Shown here: in pieces, positions 15,896 through 24,890 of the stretch | How positions within the stretch are numbered: the stretch's first letter is position 1 | Layout of the letters: each line of letters begins with the position of its first letter | Source: JAGPCK01 sp964535575 | GTDB lineage: Bacteria; Bacteroidota; Bacteroidia; UKL13-3 | Direction: 5' to 3' | Length of the DNA stretch: 64,000 nt | Assembly: GCA_964535575.1 (NCBI GenBank) | Contig: CAZHTC010000002.1 | Coordinates: 434,001-498,000, forward strand | Notes under the pieces: generated by a model | Seen by the model: the letters and a program-made list of their open reading frames with translations, nothing else | What the model was told of the DNA's origin: nothing | The model's database searches: none | Program-made: the position numbers and the translations under genes

Positions 15896-17983
15896 ATGCG
15901 TTTTATTTCTACCCTTTTTATTATTTTGACTTCAATGTGTGCGTTTGCACAATCAGTTGACGACTACCGCACTTTTCAATCCGGAAGTTGGAACAATACG
16001 GCTACCTGGGAAAGATGGAATGGAAGCAGTTGGGTAAATCCTGCACCTTCAACACCTAATTCTTCTGTGGGGGTAATTACTGTTTTAAACACCCATATTG
16101 TTACGGTTACATCTTCTGTAAGTGCCGATCAGGTAACTGTTAATAGCGCTGGACAAATCACCGTAAATAGCAGCGTAACATTCACCATTGACAATGGTAC
16201 CGGTTCTGATTTGGCAGTGAGTGGTACAGTTTCAAATGCCGGAACCATTACTATTTCAACCTCAGCAATTATTGATTTTAATTCAGGATGTTCTTACATA
16301 CATGCTCAAAATGGGGGAACTATACCTGCGGCAAATTTTAATTCGGGTTCCACATGTAAGGTTACAGGTGTAACTTCAACAATGGTTTCAATTCCTTCTG
16401 CTTGTCATCATTTTATTTGGGATTGTAGTGGTCAAACTGTTTCCGGAAATTTTGCATCAGCATCTACAAACAATGTTAGTGGGAATCTGACTGTATTAAA
16501 TACGGGAACAGGGCAAATAAATTTAGCTAACGGAGGCACGCGTACATTAAATGTTGCAGGAAATTTTACACAAAGCGGAGGCATTTTTAATCTGAGTTTT
16601 GGAACAGGAAGTCCGGTTTTTTCTGTTGCAGGTAACCTTTTACTTTCAGGCGGAACATTTAATGTGGCACTTTCCACAGGAGTACCGGTGTTTTCGGTAG
16701 CAGGGAATTTTACAAATAACGGGGCAACTTTTAATTCAGGCACAGGGACAAATCTTATCACATTTAATGGTTCCAGTGCACAAACAATCGGAGGAAGTTC
16801 TTCGACCACATTCAATAGTGTAACAATAAATAATTCAACTTCCACCTTATCTTCAGCAACCGTTACCCTCGGAAATTCTATCACCATTAACAACGTGTTG
16901 ACACTTACCCGCGGTTATATTATTTCAACTGGCAGCAATTTATTAAATCTGGGGTCGTCTGCTACCGTTTCAGGAGGAAGTGCAAGTAGCTATGTAAATG
17001 GGCCTGTAAGCAAAACCGGAACTTCGGCATTCGTTTTTCCAACGGGTTCCGGCAATGGTACTAAATGGGCTCGTATCGGAATTGGAGCCCCAACCTCTTC
17101 TTCCACTTTCACAGCACAGTATTTTTTTAATGCAGCTTCGAATACAAGTAGTATGGCCGGTACCCCAACTCCGGTATTAGACCACGTGAGTAACTTAGAA
17201 TATTGGCAACTTGATCGTACATCAGGTTCCGGCAACGCAACGGTTACATTATATTGGGAAAATGCTTCACAAAGTCAAATTAACGATTGTTCATCTAACA
17301 CCTTAAGGGTGGCTCATTGGAATGGTTCGGCTTGGGAGAATAATAATAATACAGTGACAACATCAGGCTCGTGCACCGGTTCCTCGGCCGGAAGTGTTAC
17401 AACCAACGGTAATGTAACTTCATTCAGCCCGTTTACTTTCGGTTCAACATCAAACACATTAAATCCATTACCAGTTGTACTTACAAACTTCTCTGCAAGT
17501 GTTAAGGAGCAAATGGTATTGCTGCAATGGACAACTGCATGTGAATTGAATAACGATTATTTTACGGTTGAAAAATCAACAGATGGTTTATCTTTTTTAC
17601 CATTAGCACGTATTGAAGGGCACGGTAACAGCCTGAGTGTGCAACAATATCAGTTCACTGATGAAACGGTTGTTTTCTTTCCAACATATTATCGGTTAAT
17701 TCAAGTGGATCGAAACGGAAAGGCAACGGTATTAGGTACCCGATTTGTTGATTTGGCTAACCATCAAAAAGAGATAAAGATTTATCCTAATCCTGCAAAT
17801 AAATTGCTTACAGTGGAGGGTGAAGTTGGGGAGAAGTTAGAAATTTTTAATGTATATGGTAAAATGGTTTTTACTATGGTATTTACAGAGCCGGTGCACT
17901 TGCTGAATTTGGATATATTGCCAGGTGGTACGTATTTCGCAAAAACATCAACAAGTCTTATTCGCCTTTACCTTATCCGGTAA
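15896..17983 (+). CDS. T9SS type A secreted beta-rich protein (695 aa)
   Basis: A signal peptide (MRFISTLFIILTSMCAFA) is followed by DDYRTFQSGSWNNTATWERW, an opening seen in many T9SS surface proteins. Then come long runs of short beta-strands rich in T, S, V and N (ITVNSAGQITVNSSVTF; VAGNFTQSGG, VAGNLLLSGG and VAGNFTNNG repeats), which look like a beta-helix or filamentous-haemagglutinin-type repeat domain. Residues from about 480 carry a sandwich domain (PLPVVLTNFSASVKEQMVLLQW). From residue 626 there is a type A T9SS tail (IYPNPANKLLTVEGEVGEKLEIFNVYGKMV). No enzyme motif is visible. A -7-like TAGTTTTG lies at 15866-15873, without a good -33 element. Confidence 0.8.
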   Translation: MRFISTLFIILTSMCAFAQSVDDYRTFQSGSWNNTATWERWNGSSWVNPAPSTPNSSVGVITVLNTHIVTVTSSVSADQVTVNSAGQITVNSSVTFTIDNGTGSDLAVSGTVSNAGTITISTSAIIDFNSGCSYIHAQNGGTIPAANFNSGSTCKVTGVTSTMVSIPSACHHFIWDCSGQTVSGNFASASTNNVSGNLTVLNTGTGQINLANGGTRTLNVAGNFTQSGGIFNLSFGTGSPVFSVAGNLLLSGGTFNVALSTGVPVFSVAGNFTNNGATFNSGTGTNLITFNGSSAQTIGGSSSTTFNSVTINNSTSTLSSATVTLGNSITINNVLTLTRGYIISTGSNLLNLGSSATVSGGSASSYVNGPVSKTGTSAFVFPTGSGNGTKWARIGIGAPTSSSTFTAQYFFNAASNTSSMAGTPTPVLDHVSNLEYWQLDRTSGSGNATVTLYWENASQSQINDCSSNTLRVAHWNGSAWENNNNTVTTSGSCTGSSAGSVTTNGNVTSFSPFTFGSTSNTLNPLPVVLTNFSASVKEQMVLLQWTTACELNNDYFTVEKSTDGLSFLPLARIEGHGNSLSVQQYQFTDETVVFFPTYYRLIQVDRNGKATVLGTRFVDLANHQKEIKIYPNPANKLLTVEGEVGEKLEIFNVYGKMVFTMVFTEPVHLLNLDILPGGTYFAKTSTSLIRLYLIR

Positions 17984-18202
17984 CTCAAATTGAGACATAG
18001 TTTAGTCTGATTCGTACAAAAAAATCTCTGTAAATTAAATCCGTTCTGAAACCGAATCTAACAAAGATAGCAATGGATATTTTTGCTTAAATACCCAATA
18101 ATGCCATATCTGTTTTACAGGTAGATACCCGGCTATTTTTAAGTTTGAAATTTTGGGAATTAAACAAAGGGTTTTAACTTGTACGCATTAATAGCATAAA
18201 TT

Positions 18203-18520
18203 ATGGATATAGAAAAGAAAGGTAAGCCCGAAGGCGAAAATTCTGAACTTGCAGGTAATTTGTTTAACGGGTCAATTGCGTTGCTGGCCGTTTGTTTAAC
18301 AGTAATCACTATTTTTCAGGTAAGCAATAACCGATTGCTGAGTATAGTTGATGATGTGTTATGTGTTTCATCAGGGTTGTTTACTATTTCCATGTTTATG
18401 TCTTACCTGTCTATCAGAAAGCAAAACCTGTTGCGGTTGCAACGCTTAGCTGACCGCATATTTATTATGGGCCTTCTAACCATTTTGGTGGCAGGTATTA
18501 CCCTTTCTTTCGATTTATAA
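18203..18520 (+). CDS. Small three-helix membrane protein, unknown
   Basis: The 105-residue product has a charged N-terminus (MDIEKKGKPEGENSE) followed by three hydrophobic segments (GSIALLAVCLTVITIF, VLCVSSGLFTISMFMSYLSI, IFIMGLLTILVAGITL). It should be an inner-membrane protein with a cytosolic acidic/basic head. I do not recognise the family. It stands alone, converging with the lipoprotein gene that ends at 18554. Confidence 0.6.
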   Translation: MDIEKKGKPEGENSELAGNLFNGSIALLAVCLTVITIFQVSNNRLLSIVDDVLCVSSGLFTISMFMSYLSIRKQNLLRLQRLADRIFIMGLLTILVAGITLSFDL

Positions 18521-18553
18521 AGGATTTTAGAACCGTTGCTTTAGGTTACAGTC

Positions 18554-19825
18554 TTACAACTTGTATCGGTAAACACAAATTCCTTTTGGGATAATGGTGG
18601 TTCCGTTTTTATAGTAGTCTTTTGTGCACGCCAAATACAAGTAACCGTTGTTGTAAGTAAAATCCTGATTGTATCCTATTCCTCCGCCTCCTCCGGAAGA
18701 GGTGAAACCGGGTTTCCCAACGTAATCCCATATGCCATTTACATATTTTTTTACCACAAAACCCCGGACATCGGAATATTTTGCGTAAATGCACGTAGCG
18801 CAAGTTGAATTGGTGGTTGAAAGCAATTGTTTTTCTCCCGGCACCGGTGTGGTTAATTCCTTCCAACTTGTACCATTGTAAGCGAGTACGCGGCTATATC
18901 CGGCTGATGTTTCAATGCAAGGAGTCATTATCAAATTGTCCTTATTGCCTTCTTCATACACATCCAAATTAAATTTATAGGTAACAGAACTTGAACTAAA
19001 GGCCAAATGTGTATCAGAGGTAGTGATTCTGCTCCAGGTACTGCCATTGTACACCGAAACATTTGCCGATAAGCGATCGGGGTCTCTTTCACCCAGCCAA
19101 TAATTGAGGTAAATGTTTCCGTTTTTAGATACATTAATGGTTACGTCTGAAAAGTAGGCCAGCCATTGAAAAGAATTTGGAATTTGCGGGTACGAAACGC
19201 GTTCGGGTATCAAACTCCAGTTGTTATTTTCAAACACGAAAACCGCAATCCCGGTTTCTTCTGATTGCCAGGTATTGTTGTCGTATTGAATCGAAGCATA
19301 CACCTTTCCGTTCTTAGCAGTTAATTCATACCCGTATTCATCTACATTAAGAAACCCAGGGGTTGCACCGGGAAGTAAATTCAGGGGCACGGAAGGTAAT
19401 TGCTCCCAGGCACTCCCATTGGTTCGGTAAAGTAAACATTCGTGATCGGTTACCGAGCGCATAAATCCAATGTACGAAGTGGCTCCATCTTGTCTGAACA
19501 TAAAACTCACCCGGGCCCAATATGCATCCACATTCCCATCAATGTTTACGGGGGTATTCCCATAATATTCCCACTTTTTTACAACCGGGTTAAATTTTTT
19601 CACACAGGGTTTTTCCAGAGTACCATCCCAGTAACCAACATACACATTATTGTTATTGGCACTTAGCTGAAAGGCGTACACCTTACTGCCAAAATAAGGG
19701 TCGTCCATCAACTCCCATGCGTTGGTCGGCCGAGGGATGGAGTCGTTGCTATCAGCCGATTTACGGGAGCAGGAAAATTGCAGTACCAAAACCGACACTA
19801 ACAAGAGGTATGTTAAACTTTTCAT
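18554..19825 (-). CDS. Lipoprotein with repeated beta-propeller-like motifs
   Basis: From the ATG at 19825 the protein is 423 residues. It begins with a lipoprotein signal (MKSLTYLLLVSVLVLQFSC) and a SRKSADSNDS linker, so it should be lipid-anchored. An ATG 21 bases further upstream would add an unneeded MHNKIQV. The body contains repeated WxxL-type blades (NGSAWEQLPSVPLNL, ENNNWSLIPERVS, NGSTWSRITTSDTHL, NGTSWKELTTPVP, NGIWDYVGKPGF), which point to a beta-propeller, perhaps binding a ligand or surface partner. No catalytic residues are recognised. Confidence 0.65.
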   Translation of the reverse strand: MKSLTYLLLVSVLVLQFSCSRKSADSNDSIPRPTNAWELMDDPYFGSKVYAFQLSANNNNVYVGYWDGTLEKPCVKKFNPVVKKWEYYGNTPVNIDGNVDAYWARVSFMFRQDGATSYIGFMRSVTDHECLLYRTNGSAWEQLPSVPLNLLPGATPGFLNVDEYGYELTAKNGKVYASIQYDNNTWQSEETGIAVFVFENNNWSLIPERVSYPQIPNSFQWLAYFSDVTINVSKNGNIYLNYWLGERDPDRLSANVSVYNGSTWSRITTSDTHLAFSSSSVTYKFNLDVYEEGNKDNLIMTPCIETSAGYSRVLAYNGTSWKELTTPVPGEKQLLSTTNSTCATCIYAKYSDVRGFVVKKYVNGIWDYVGKPGFTSSGGGGGIGYNQDFTYNNGYLYLACTKDYYKNGTTIIPKGICVYRYKL

Positions 19826-20001
19826 TACTTGTATTTTATTATGCAAAGTTCAGTTGTAAGTATTAATGTTTTTATGAGAATTGTATTACGTAAAGATGAT
19901 TTCTCTCAGAAATTTAAATGCTTTGTGGCATAATAAAAAAGCTGGGAAGGAGTAAATGAAGGTATACCAACCGTCATTTACGGAATAATTCGCTTTTTAT
20001 A

Positions 20002-20142
20002 TCCATTGGTCTTGGTTTATCTATTTGCCGTGGTATTGCCGAGGCACATGGTGGTAAGCTTTGGCTGGAGAGTACTGAAGGGGAGGGAAGCACTTTCTTT
20101 CTGCAACTGCCCTTAAGGAGCCAGCAAATCAGCAGTACCTAA
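20002..20142 (+). pseudogene. Histidine-kinase remnant (C-terminal ATPase end only)
   Basis: In frame, this reads SIGLGLSICRGIAEAHGG and then KLWLESTEGEGSTFFLQLPL, ending in RSQQISST and a stop at 20140-20142. It is the G2-box end of a HATPase domain, the region that closes sensor histidine kinases. Nothing resembling the N and G1 boxes, the H box or a sensor domain precedes it. Upstream, in the same frame, the sequence is unrelated (RYTNRHLRNNSLF) back to a stop at 19957. It is therefore a deletion remnant and not a gene. The rest of 19826-20221 holds no other gene. Confidence 0.7.
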
Positions 20143-20221
20143 TGCCTCTTATTTATCTCTTAAGGCCTTTGCTGCGTAAAATATAAAATTGAATCCCGGG
20201 TTAATAGGCTATCTTTGGGAA

Positions 20222-20353
20222 ATGAGTAAAGATCGACAACAACGCGAGTCCAAAAAAGCCAAGCAAACAGGCAAGGCTAAAGAACAGTCTGATTACAAAA
20301 AAACTGAGGGAAATGTGATTACGGTGCCCTCCGTATTCAAGAAAACCAAATAA
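20222..20353 (+). CDS. Small basic protein (43 aa), unknown
   Basis: The frame begins MSKDRQQRESKKAKQTGKA and ends SVFKKTK. It is lysine-rich (11 Lys), hydrophilic and without membrane or Cys features. Similar short Lys-rich proteins starting with MSKDR occur in Bacteroidota genomes as I recall them, but no function is known to me. It could be a nucleic-acid-binding protein. It follows the histidine-kinase remnant and precedes a convergent lipoprotein gene. Confidence 0.5.
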   Translation: MSKDRQQRESKKAKQTGKAKEQSDYKKTEGNVITVPSVFKKTK

Positions 20354-20494
20354 GATTTATTTCCTGCTTTTCAATTTACGTTTGGGATGAATGTGTGTAC
20401 CTTTAAAGTGCCCTGTTAAGTACAATCGTGTCTTCGGTTTTATTAAAATTTACAAGTCGCTTGACGTTGCAAATTCAGGATAGCACCGGGGGTT

Positions 20495-21235
20495 CTACCG
20501 AACCGGCAGGATGGTATCCTGCTGATACCGGTATATCACGGGTTTGGTGGCAGCTTGTTTTCTTTCTTCGCAATACCTTCCCCCTTTAAAGGTTACGGCA
20601 ATGCAGCGTTTTTGCCGGTCTATATATACCTCATTCGAATCTTCACCCTGATTAAATCCCTGCTCAGGGTCACAATATTTTTCCCATACAGAGTCGGGTA
20701 TATTTTCTAAATCTTCCTCACTTTCCACTGATCGTTCGTCACTCATATTAGCTTGGAAAGTGGGATATGCAAAAAGTGGTCTCATGCGATTGATATCCCA
20801 TATTTCGGTTTGTTGCAGCGAATAGGAGAAGCCGCCCAGGTTAGGTCCTCCATATCTGTGCATACATTCGGCACCATACCATATGATAAGTTCTGGTGTT
20901 TTTCCCCCGGATAGATAAATAGTGTCGAGTTCCATATGCCATACATTGGCACAGGGATCCCCATAAAAGAACTCATCTTTTACCTTGCCATGGTTGTAAT
21001 AGCGAAGCGTGATGGAGCGATTTTCTTCGAATGCAACAATGCCAAGGTATGCCAGGCTGCATACTACTGATGTGTCTGCGCCAAATCTGAAAAATGAGGC
21101 CGGAATGCTATCTGAAAGCCGGATGGAATCCGTTTTGGGTGCATGGGTTGGTAAAGTTGGGTTGTTATGGTTATTGGTACAAGCATGCATCCAAACAGCG
21201 CATAGCATAAGAAATATGAAGTTGGGTTTATTCAC
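20495..21235 (-). CDS. Lipoprotein, unknown function (GTG start proposed)
   Basis: An open frame reaches back to an ATG at 21367, but residues before 45 are not signal-like. Starting instead at the GTG at 21233-21235 gives a compact lipoprotein signal, VNKPNFIFLMLCAVWMHAC, with lipobox MHAC, so this start is preferred (246 residues). The mature protein follows a short N/P/T-rich linker (TNNHNNPTLPTHAPK) and has beta-rich stretches (ITLRYYNHGKVKDEFFYGDP, TPELIIWYGAECMHRYGG, CIAVTFKGGRYCEERK). No known domain is recognised. Confidence 0.55.
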   Translation of the reverse strand: MNKPNFIFLMLCAVWMHACTNNHNNPTLPTHAPKTDSIRLSDSIPASFFRFGADTSVVCSLAYLGIVAFEENRSITLRYYNHGKVKDEFFYGDPCANVWHMELDTIYLSGGKTPELIIWYGAECMHRYGGPNLGGFSYSLQQTEIWDINRMRPLFAYPTFQANMSDERSVESEEDLENIPDSVWEKYCDPEQGFNQGEDSNEVYIDRQKRCIAVTFKGGRYCEERKQAATKPVIYRYQQDTILPVR

Positions 21236-21436
21236 TTGTAAATAGATTGTTTTAGCCCTCCAGGCCGGTTCTCGTTTGCAAAAAGTATCTTCTTTGTGTT
21301 TTGCATTTCTACCAAAGGCAGTCAAATGTAACGCTCTCTTTTCTTTCATGGATGAACTAAGGTTCAACTTAGTAAAGCAAAAATAATAAATTCAAGTTCA
21401 TTTACATTTTTAAAGTTGGGAACGAAATTTTAATTG

Positions 21437-21486
21437 CTCGTTACTACTTAGCGACAGCGATCTCCAGAACGAAGTGAATAAACGAG
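21437..21486 (-). repeat. Rep-1 copy G (short, reverse orientation)
   Basis: Read on the minus strand, it begins CTCGTTTATTCACTTCG and contains GGAGATCGCT and then GTCGCTAAGTAGTAACGAG. It thus matches the ends and left half of Rep-1 (see 25595), but lacks the inner GC-rich hairpin. The 6-bp ends CTCGTT/AACGAG form a terminal inverted repeat. It lies in the gap 21236-21588, which contains no gene. Confidence 0.6.
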
Positions 21487-21588
21487 GGTAAAAATTCAGT
21501 TTTAATCAAAAATGCTCATGCACCCTGATTGCAAGCCCAGACGAGTGATGGGACTAAGAAAAAAACTTTGGGTAAGAGTAAAAAACGC

Positions 21589-22509
21589 TTAGTTGGAAAC
21601 CACAATTTTCATATGTCGGACTGAATTATTCTGTTCAACCCTTACCAGGTAAACACCGGCTGCCAACACACCTGTATTCCATTCTATGCTGGCAGGAGTA
21701 TGCTCTGTAACATGAATTTGTTGTTGAAGAAGTTGTTGCCCGTTTAGGGTATAAAGAGTAAAAGAAGTTGTTCCGCTCTCGGCAGGGGTGTAGGTACAAT
21801 GAAGAACTCCGGGAGCCGGCTGGTAGATATTCATATCAGTGAATGCCATTTCGGGTGTGCCGGTGGTTGATGAGGCCATTTCGATTTCAAGCCATGGTCT
21901 ATATTTGGGGTTTGGATTTTCGCGGCTGCCAATAGCTATGCTGCGGTAGGTACTTTCATTGGCCAAACGGATATACAACCCATAATTAGTTGAATTATTA
22001 AGCGCCATTTTCTTTATCAGAGAAGTAACATCTGTAACAATCTCGGTGTTGTACTGCACACTTACTATATCATGCTTGGCATATAAAGTGGCATCATAGG
22101 TAGGAGCCGTATTCCATGTAACAGTACTTTCATTCCATGGGGAGGTGATGCGAAATACCTGAAATAAATTTTCTCCGCGGTTACCCTGTGGTACAAAACC
22201 AGGTGTTTCGGGAGTGTAAAGGTGTAACGTAGCTCTTTTAATTTGTGAGGGGTCCAGATTAATTTTATGACCAACAGAGAACATGCTCAGGTCAAACCAT
22301 ATCAGTGCACGTCCGGTAACCGGCTTGCCACCGCTGGTCCAGGCAAACATTCCGCTTTCTTCCAACGACCCCCAATTCACCGTACCCACTCCGTTGGCCA
22401 AATCAATGGCGGCATCCTTACATTGTGTGTGGTTTAAAATAATGGTGTTGTTTTGGGCATAGATAGCTCCCGGAATCAATGCCACCAGAATCATGACTAC
22501 TTTATTCAT
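21589..22509 (-). CDS. DNRLRE (CBM96-like) domain protein with T9SS tail
   Basis: The 306-residue protein has a signal peptide (MNKVVMILVALIPGAIYA). The mature part, residues 25-205, matches the DNRLRE/CBM96-like pattern: KDAAIDLANGV early, RALIWFDLSMF, IKRATLHLYTPET, WNESTVTWNTAP, and TDVTSLIKKMALN, NYGLYIRLANES. Domains of this type are usually carbohydrate-binding beta-sandwiches. A short type A T9SS tail follows (LHCTYTPAESGTTSFTLYTLNGQQ...AAGVYLVRVEQNNSVRHMKIVVSN), so it should be sorted to the cell surface. A TAACTTTG -7 element (minus strand, 22540-22547) lies about 30 bases upstream of the ATG, with no recognisable -33. Confidence 0.75.
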   Translation of the reverse strand: MNKVVMILVALIPGAIYAQNNTIILNHTQCKDAAIDLANGVGTVNWGSLEESGMFAWTSGGKPVTGRALIWFDLSMFSVGHKINLDPSQIKRATLHLYTPETPGFVPQGNRGENLFQVFRITSPWNESTVTWNTAPTYDATLYAKHDIVSVQYNTEIVTDVTSLIKKMALNNSTNYGLYIRLANESTYRSIAIGSRENPNPKYRPWLEIEMASSTTGTPEMAFTDMNIYQPAPGVLHCTYTPAESGTTSFTLYTLNGQQLLQQQIHVTEHTPASIEWNTGVLAAGVYLVRVEQNNSVRHMKIVVSN

Positions 22510-22649
22510 AACTTAAGGTATTTGATGCAAGCTACCATACAAAGTTATTATTTCCAAATAAATAACGGTTTTTAATCAGGTCCAAGTGTATGATTAGGGT
22601 TGTTCCCCAAAACCGGTACTCAATAGCAACCAGATCTTCTTTTTGTTTT

Positions 22650-22715
22650 TGCGTTTATTCAATATGTTCAGGAGATCGCTTACCCGCATTGGCTGGACAG
22701 GTGCCAGGAGGTAAC
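22650..22715 (+). repeat. Rep-1 copy E (diverged)
   Basis: It shares with the main Rep-1 copies the order GTTTATTC, TGTTCA, GGAGATCGCT, ACCCGCATTGGC, GGACAGGTGC and GGTAAC, but with several substitutions. The terminal inverted repeats are eroded. It sits in the divergent gap 22510-22861, in the same orientation as copies A, B and D. Besides this, the gap holds a palindrome near 22822 and no gene. Confidence 0.5.
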
Positions 22716-22821
22716 GCACTCTTTTATTTCATGCATTTGCGTTGCAAACGCTAAAAAATGAGGGAAATGGATTTAGAGGTTTTAAACCTTAAGCAGGTTT
22801 GAATATTCTTATGCATTTATC

Positions 22822-22837
22822 AACCTGAATTCAGGTT
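22822..22837. promoter_or_regulatory. 16-bp perfect palindrome upstream of the type B T9SS gene
   Basis: AACCTGAATTCAGGTT is a perfect palindrome ending 24 bases before the ATG at 22862. It could be an operator for a dimeric regulator or part of the 5' leader. Nothing else indicates which; a chance palindrome is possible. Confidence 0.3.
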
Positions 22838-22861
22838 ATATTATTAAATTGCAGTTATATT

Positions 22862-24700
22862 ATGTTTCCTAATATTGATTATCGGAAATTACTGCTGCTT
22901 TTTGCATTTTGGGTTGCGCTTATTCCAGTGTATGCACTCAATATAAAAATTATAGAAAGCCAGTCAAAGGGACATTCGATGGATCAAATCTGGCTGACCA
23001 TTTGCCAGGGAATGGGACACAATACAGCTATTTACGGGCAATCGTCACTTAATGATTCCACTTTTTATCTCAATGCCGATTTGCTGATTATTTCCTCCGG
23101 TGTAATTCCTCTTTCATCAACCCAGGTAAATACCGTCCGTAAAGCCATGCAGGCGGGCATACCTGTATACCTGCAGTCTGAGTATTCAGATACATTTTCA
23201 ACGAATATGGCTTTCCAGTCGCTTGTCAATTATTTCGGAGGAACTTTTGCATGGACAGGTCAAACATTACCAGGTAGTTTTTCGCCTACCGTAATAGGTT
23301 CTTTTTCTAATACTCCGGATACGGTAACATCCCTTAAATTTTCTTACTATTCAGCCAAAGCTGTTTCTGGTTGTGATGTACAGGTGTTTCTCAGAATTGG
23401 CACCACCGGACATGGTTATTTTTTTGCCCCCGATTATCTTTCGTGCGGAGCTATTGCTACCATTCCGGATCAGGACTGGATTGTTAATCCGGCTGCGGAT
23501 ACCATTTCAAGAAATAGGCTGATGCGTAATATTGTGGTTCACCTCACTGATACTTCATTCAGGTATCCCGTCCAGCCGGGTAGTTTTACCGTTAACCTGG
23601 GGGCCGATACAACGAGGTGCAAAGGCGAGGTACATTTACTTGATGCCGGTTATACCGATGCTACCTACCTGTGGCAAAATGGGGATACCTCGCGAGTGTT
23701 TGCTGCTGTAAATTCAGGTATTTACAGCGTAATGGTGACGCGTTCCGGATTTAATTGCCCTGTGATTGATTCTATAAAACTTACCTTCTATCAGGTGCCA
23801 CTCAATCTGGGTCCTGACCGCAATATATGTCAGGGCGATGAAGTGGTATTTAATCTTACCGGTAACAATTTGCAGGGCATCACCTGGCAGGATGGGAAAC
23901 ATGATAGCATTTATAAAACAAAACTACCCGGCACTTACTATGTGGTTGTAACTAATGGTTCATGTTTTAGCCGCGATACGGTGGTGTTGAGTTTGAAAAT
24001 TCCTGCACCAATAAATCTTCAGGATGTATATGACCTGTGCCACGGTGATAGTTTAGTACTTGACCTCACGGGTAAGGCTGATCACTTTACCTGGGATGAT
24101 GGAGATACATCGGCTGTCAAATCATTTTATCAGGCATCTGTTTACTACGTTAGCTATAGTAATTCTCCCTGCCCGGCTATTACCGACACGTTTATGATTA
24201 ATATGCTGCCAATACCCTTTTTTGTATTGCCAGATGATACCTTTCTATGCTCAGGTAAACAATTAGTGCTTAAGCCCGGTATTACTCAAGTGCAGTATTT
24301 GTGGCAGGATGGAAGTACTGATTCATTTTATTTGGCTGATAAATCCGGGACGTATTTTGTAACAGCAAGCAATACCTGCGGGAACTATACTGATAGTATC
24401 CAGTTAAGCGATTGTCCGTGTAAGTTCACCATTCAAAATGTATTTACTCCCGATGGAAATCGTATAAACGATATGTTTATGCCGGAAGGTTGCTTTCCCG
24501 CTGATTACCGTTTAATTATTTACAACCGCTGGGGAGAGGCTTTATTTGAAAGTGCCAGTGTTTCCATAGGCTGGGATGGCACCTTTAACGGGCAGCCGGT
24601 TTCGGAGGGGGTGTATTTTTGGGTGATTGATTATACCGAAAACAACCAATCGGTGATGAACCATAAAGTAAAGCATGGAACCATTACATTACTACGGTAG
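22862..24700 (+). CDS. Secreted protein with type B T9SS (gliding-motility-associated, CHU_C) tail
   Basis: The 612-residue protein starts with a signal peptide (to about residue 26). Residues 27-250 form an alpha/beta region (IKIIESQSKGHSMDQIWL, ADLLIISSGVIPLSSTQV, GIPVYLQSEYSDTFS) reminiscent of glutamine-amidotransferase-like folds. It is followed by four Ig/PKD-like repeats with Cys pairs (LGADTTRCKGEVHLLDAGY, LGPDRNICQGDEVVFNLTG, VYDLCHGDSLVLDLTG, LPDDTFLCSGKQLVLKPG). Residues from about 520 are the CHU_C tail (FTIQNVFTPDGNRINDMFMPEG, YNRWGEALFES, WDGTFNGQPVSEGVYFWVIDY). Type B cargo is exported by T9SS through a different shuttle route from type A and often stays on the cell surface. 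It is the only type B protein in the window. Confidence 0.85.
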   Translation: MFPNIDYRKLLLLFAFWVALIPVYALNIKIIESQSKGHSMDQIWLTICQGMGHNTAIYGQSSLNDSTFYLNADLLIISSGVIPLSSTQVNTVRKAMQAGIPVYLQSEYSDTFSTNMAFQSLVNYFGGTFAWTGQTLPGSFSPTVIGSFSNTPDTVTSLKFSYYSAKAVSGCDVQVFLRIGTTGHGYFFAPDYLSCGAIATIPDQDWIVNPAADTISRNRLMRNIVVHLTDTSFRYPVQPGSFTVNLGADTTRCKGEVHLLDAGYTDATYLWQNGDTSRVFAAVNSGIYSVMVTRSGFNCPVIDSIKLTFYQVPLNLGPDRNICQGDEVVFNLTGNNLQGITWQDGKHDSIYKTKLPGTYYVVVTNGSCFSRDTVVLSLKIPAPINLQDVYDLCHGDSLVLDLTGKADHFTWDDGDTSAVKSFYQASVYYVSYSNSPCPAITDTFMINMLPIPFFVLPDDTFLCSGKQLVLKPGITQVQYLWQDGSTDSFYLADKSGTYFVTASNTCGNYTDSIQLSDCPCKFTIQNVFTPDGNRINDMFMPEGCFPADYRLIIYNRWGEALFESASVSIGWDGTFNGQPVSEGVYFWVIDYTENNQSVMNHKVKHGTITLLR

Positions 24701-24810
24701 CTATGGTTACTCTATCACAAGCTACCCGCCAAATAGCAGGGGATAAGAGTTTGCTCCATCTGGGCATTTTTGATTTTAGTTAGTTTCATGTGATAATTGG
24801 CATTTTCTTG

Positions 24811-24836
24811 TCACGCGCAATATGCGCGCGCCAGTG
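24811..24836 (+). repeat. Rep-2 copy (CGCGCCAGTG-type palindrome)
   Basis: TCACGCGCAATATGCGCGCG followed by CCAGTG contains the stem GCGC-AATAT-GCGC. It is preceded by TGGCATTTTCTTG, which recurs at 41690-41706 before an equivalent palindrome. It lies in the 190-base gap between the type B gene and the methyltransferase gene (convergent). Confidence 0.55.
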
Positions 24837-24890
24837 GGGCCAACTCGGGGGAGAGGCGGTGGAATTTGGTTATTTGACTCTATTCTCAGC

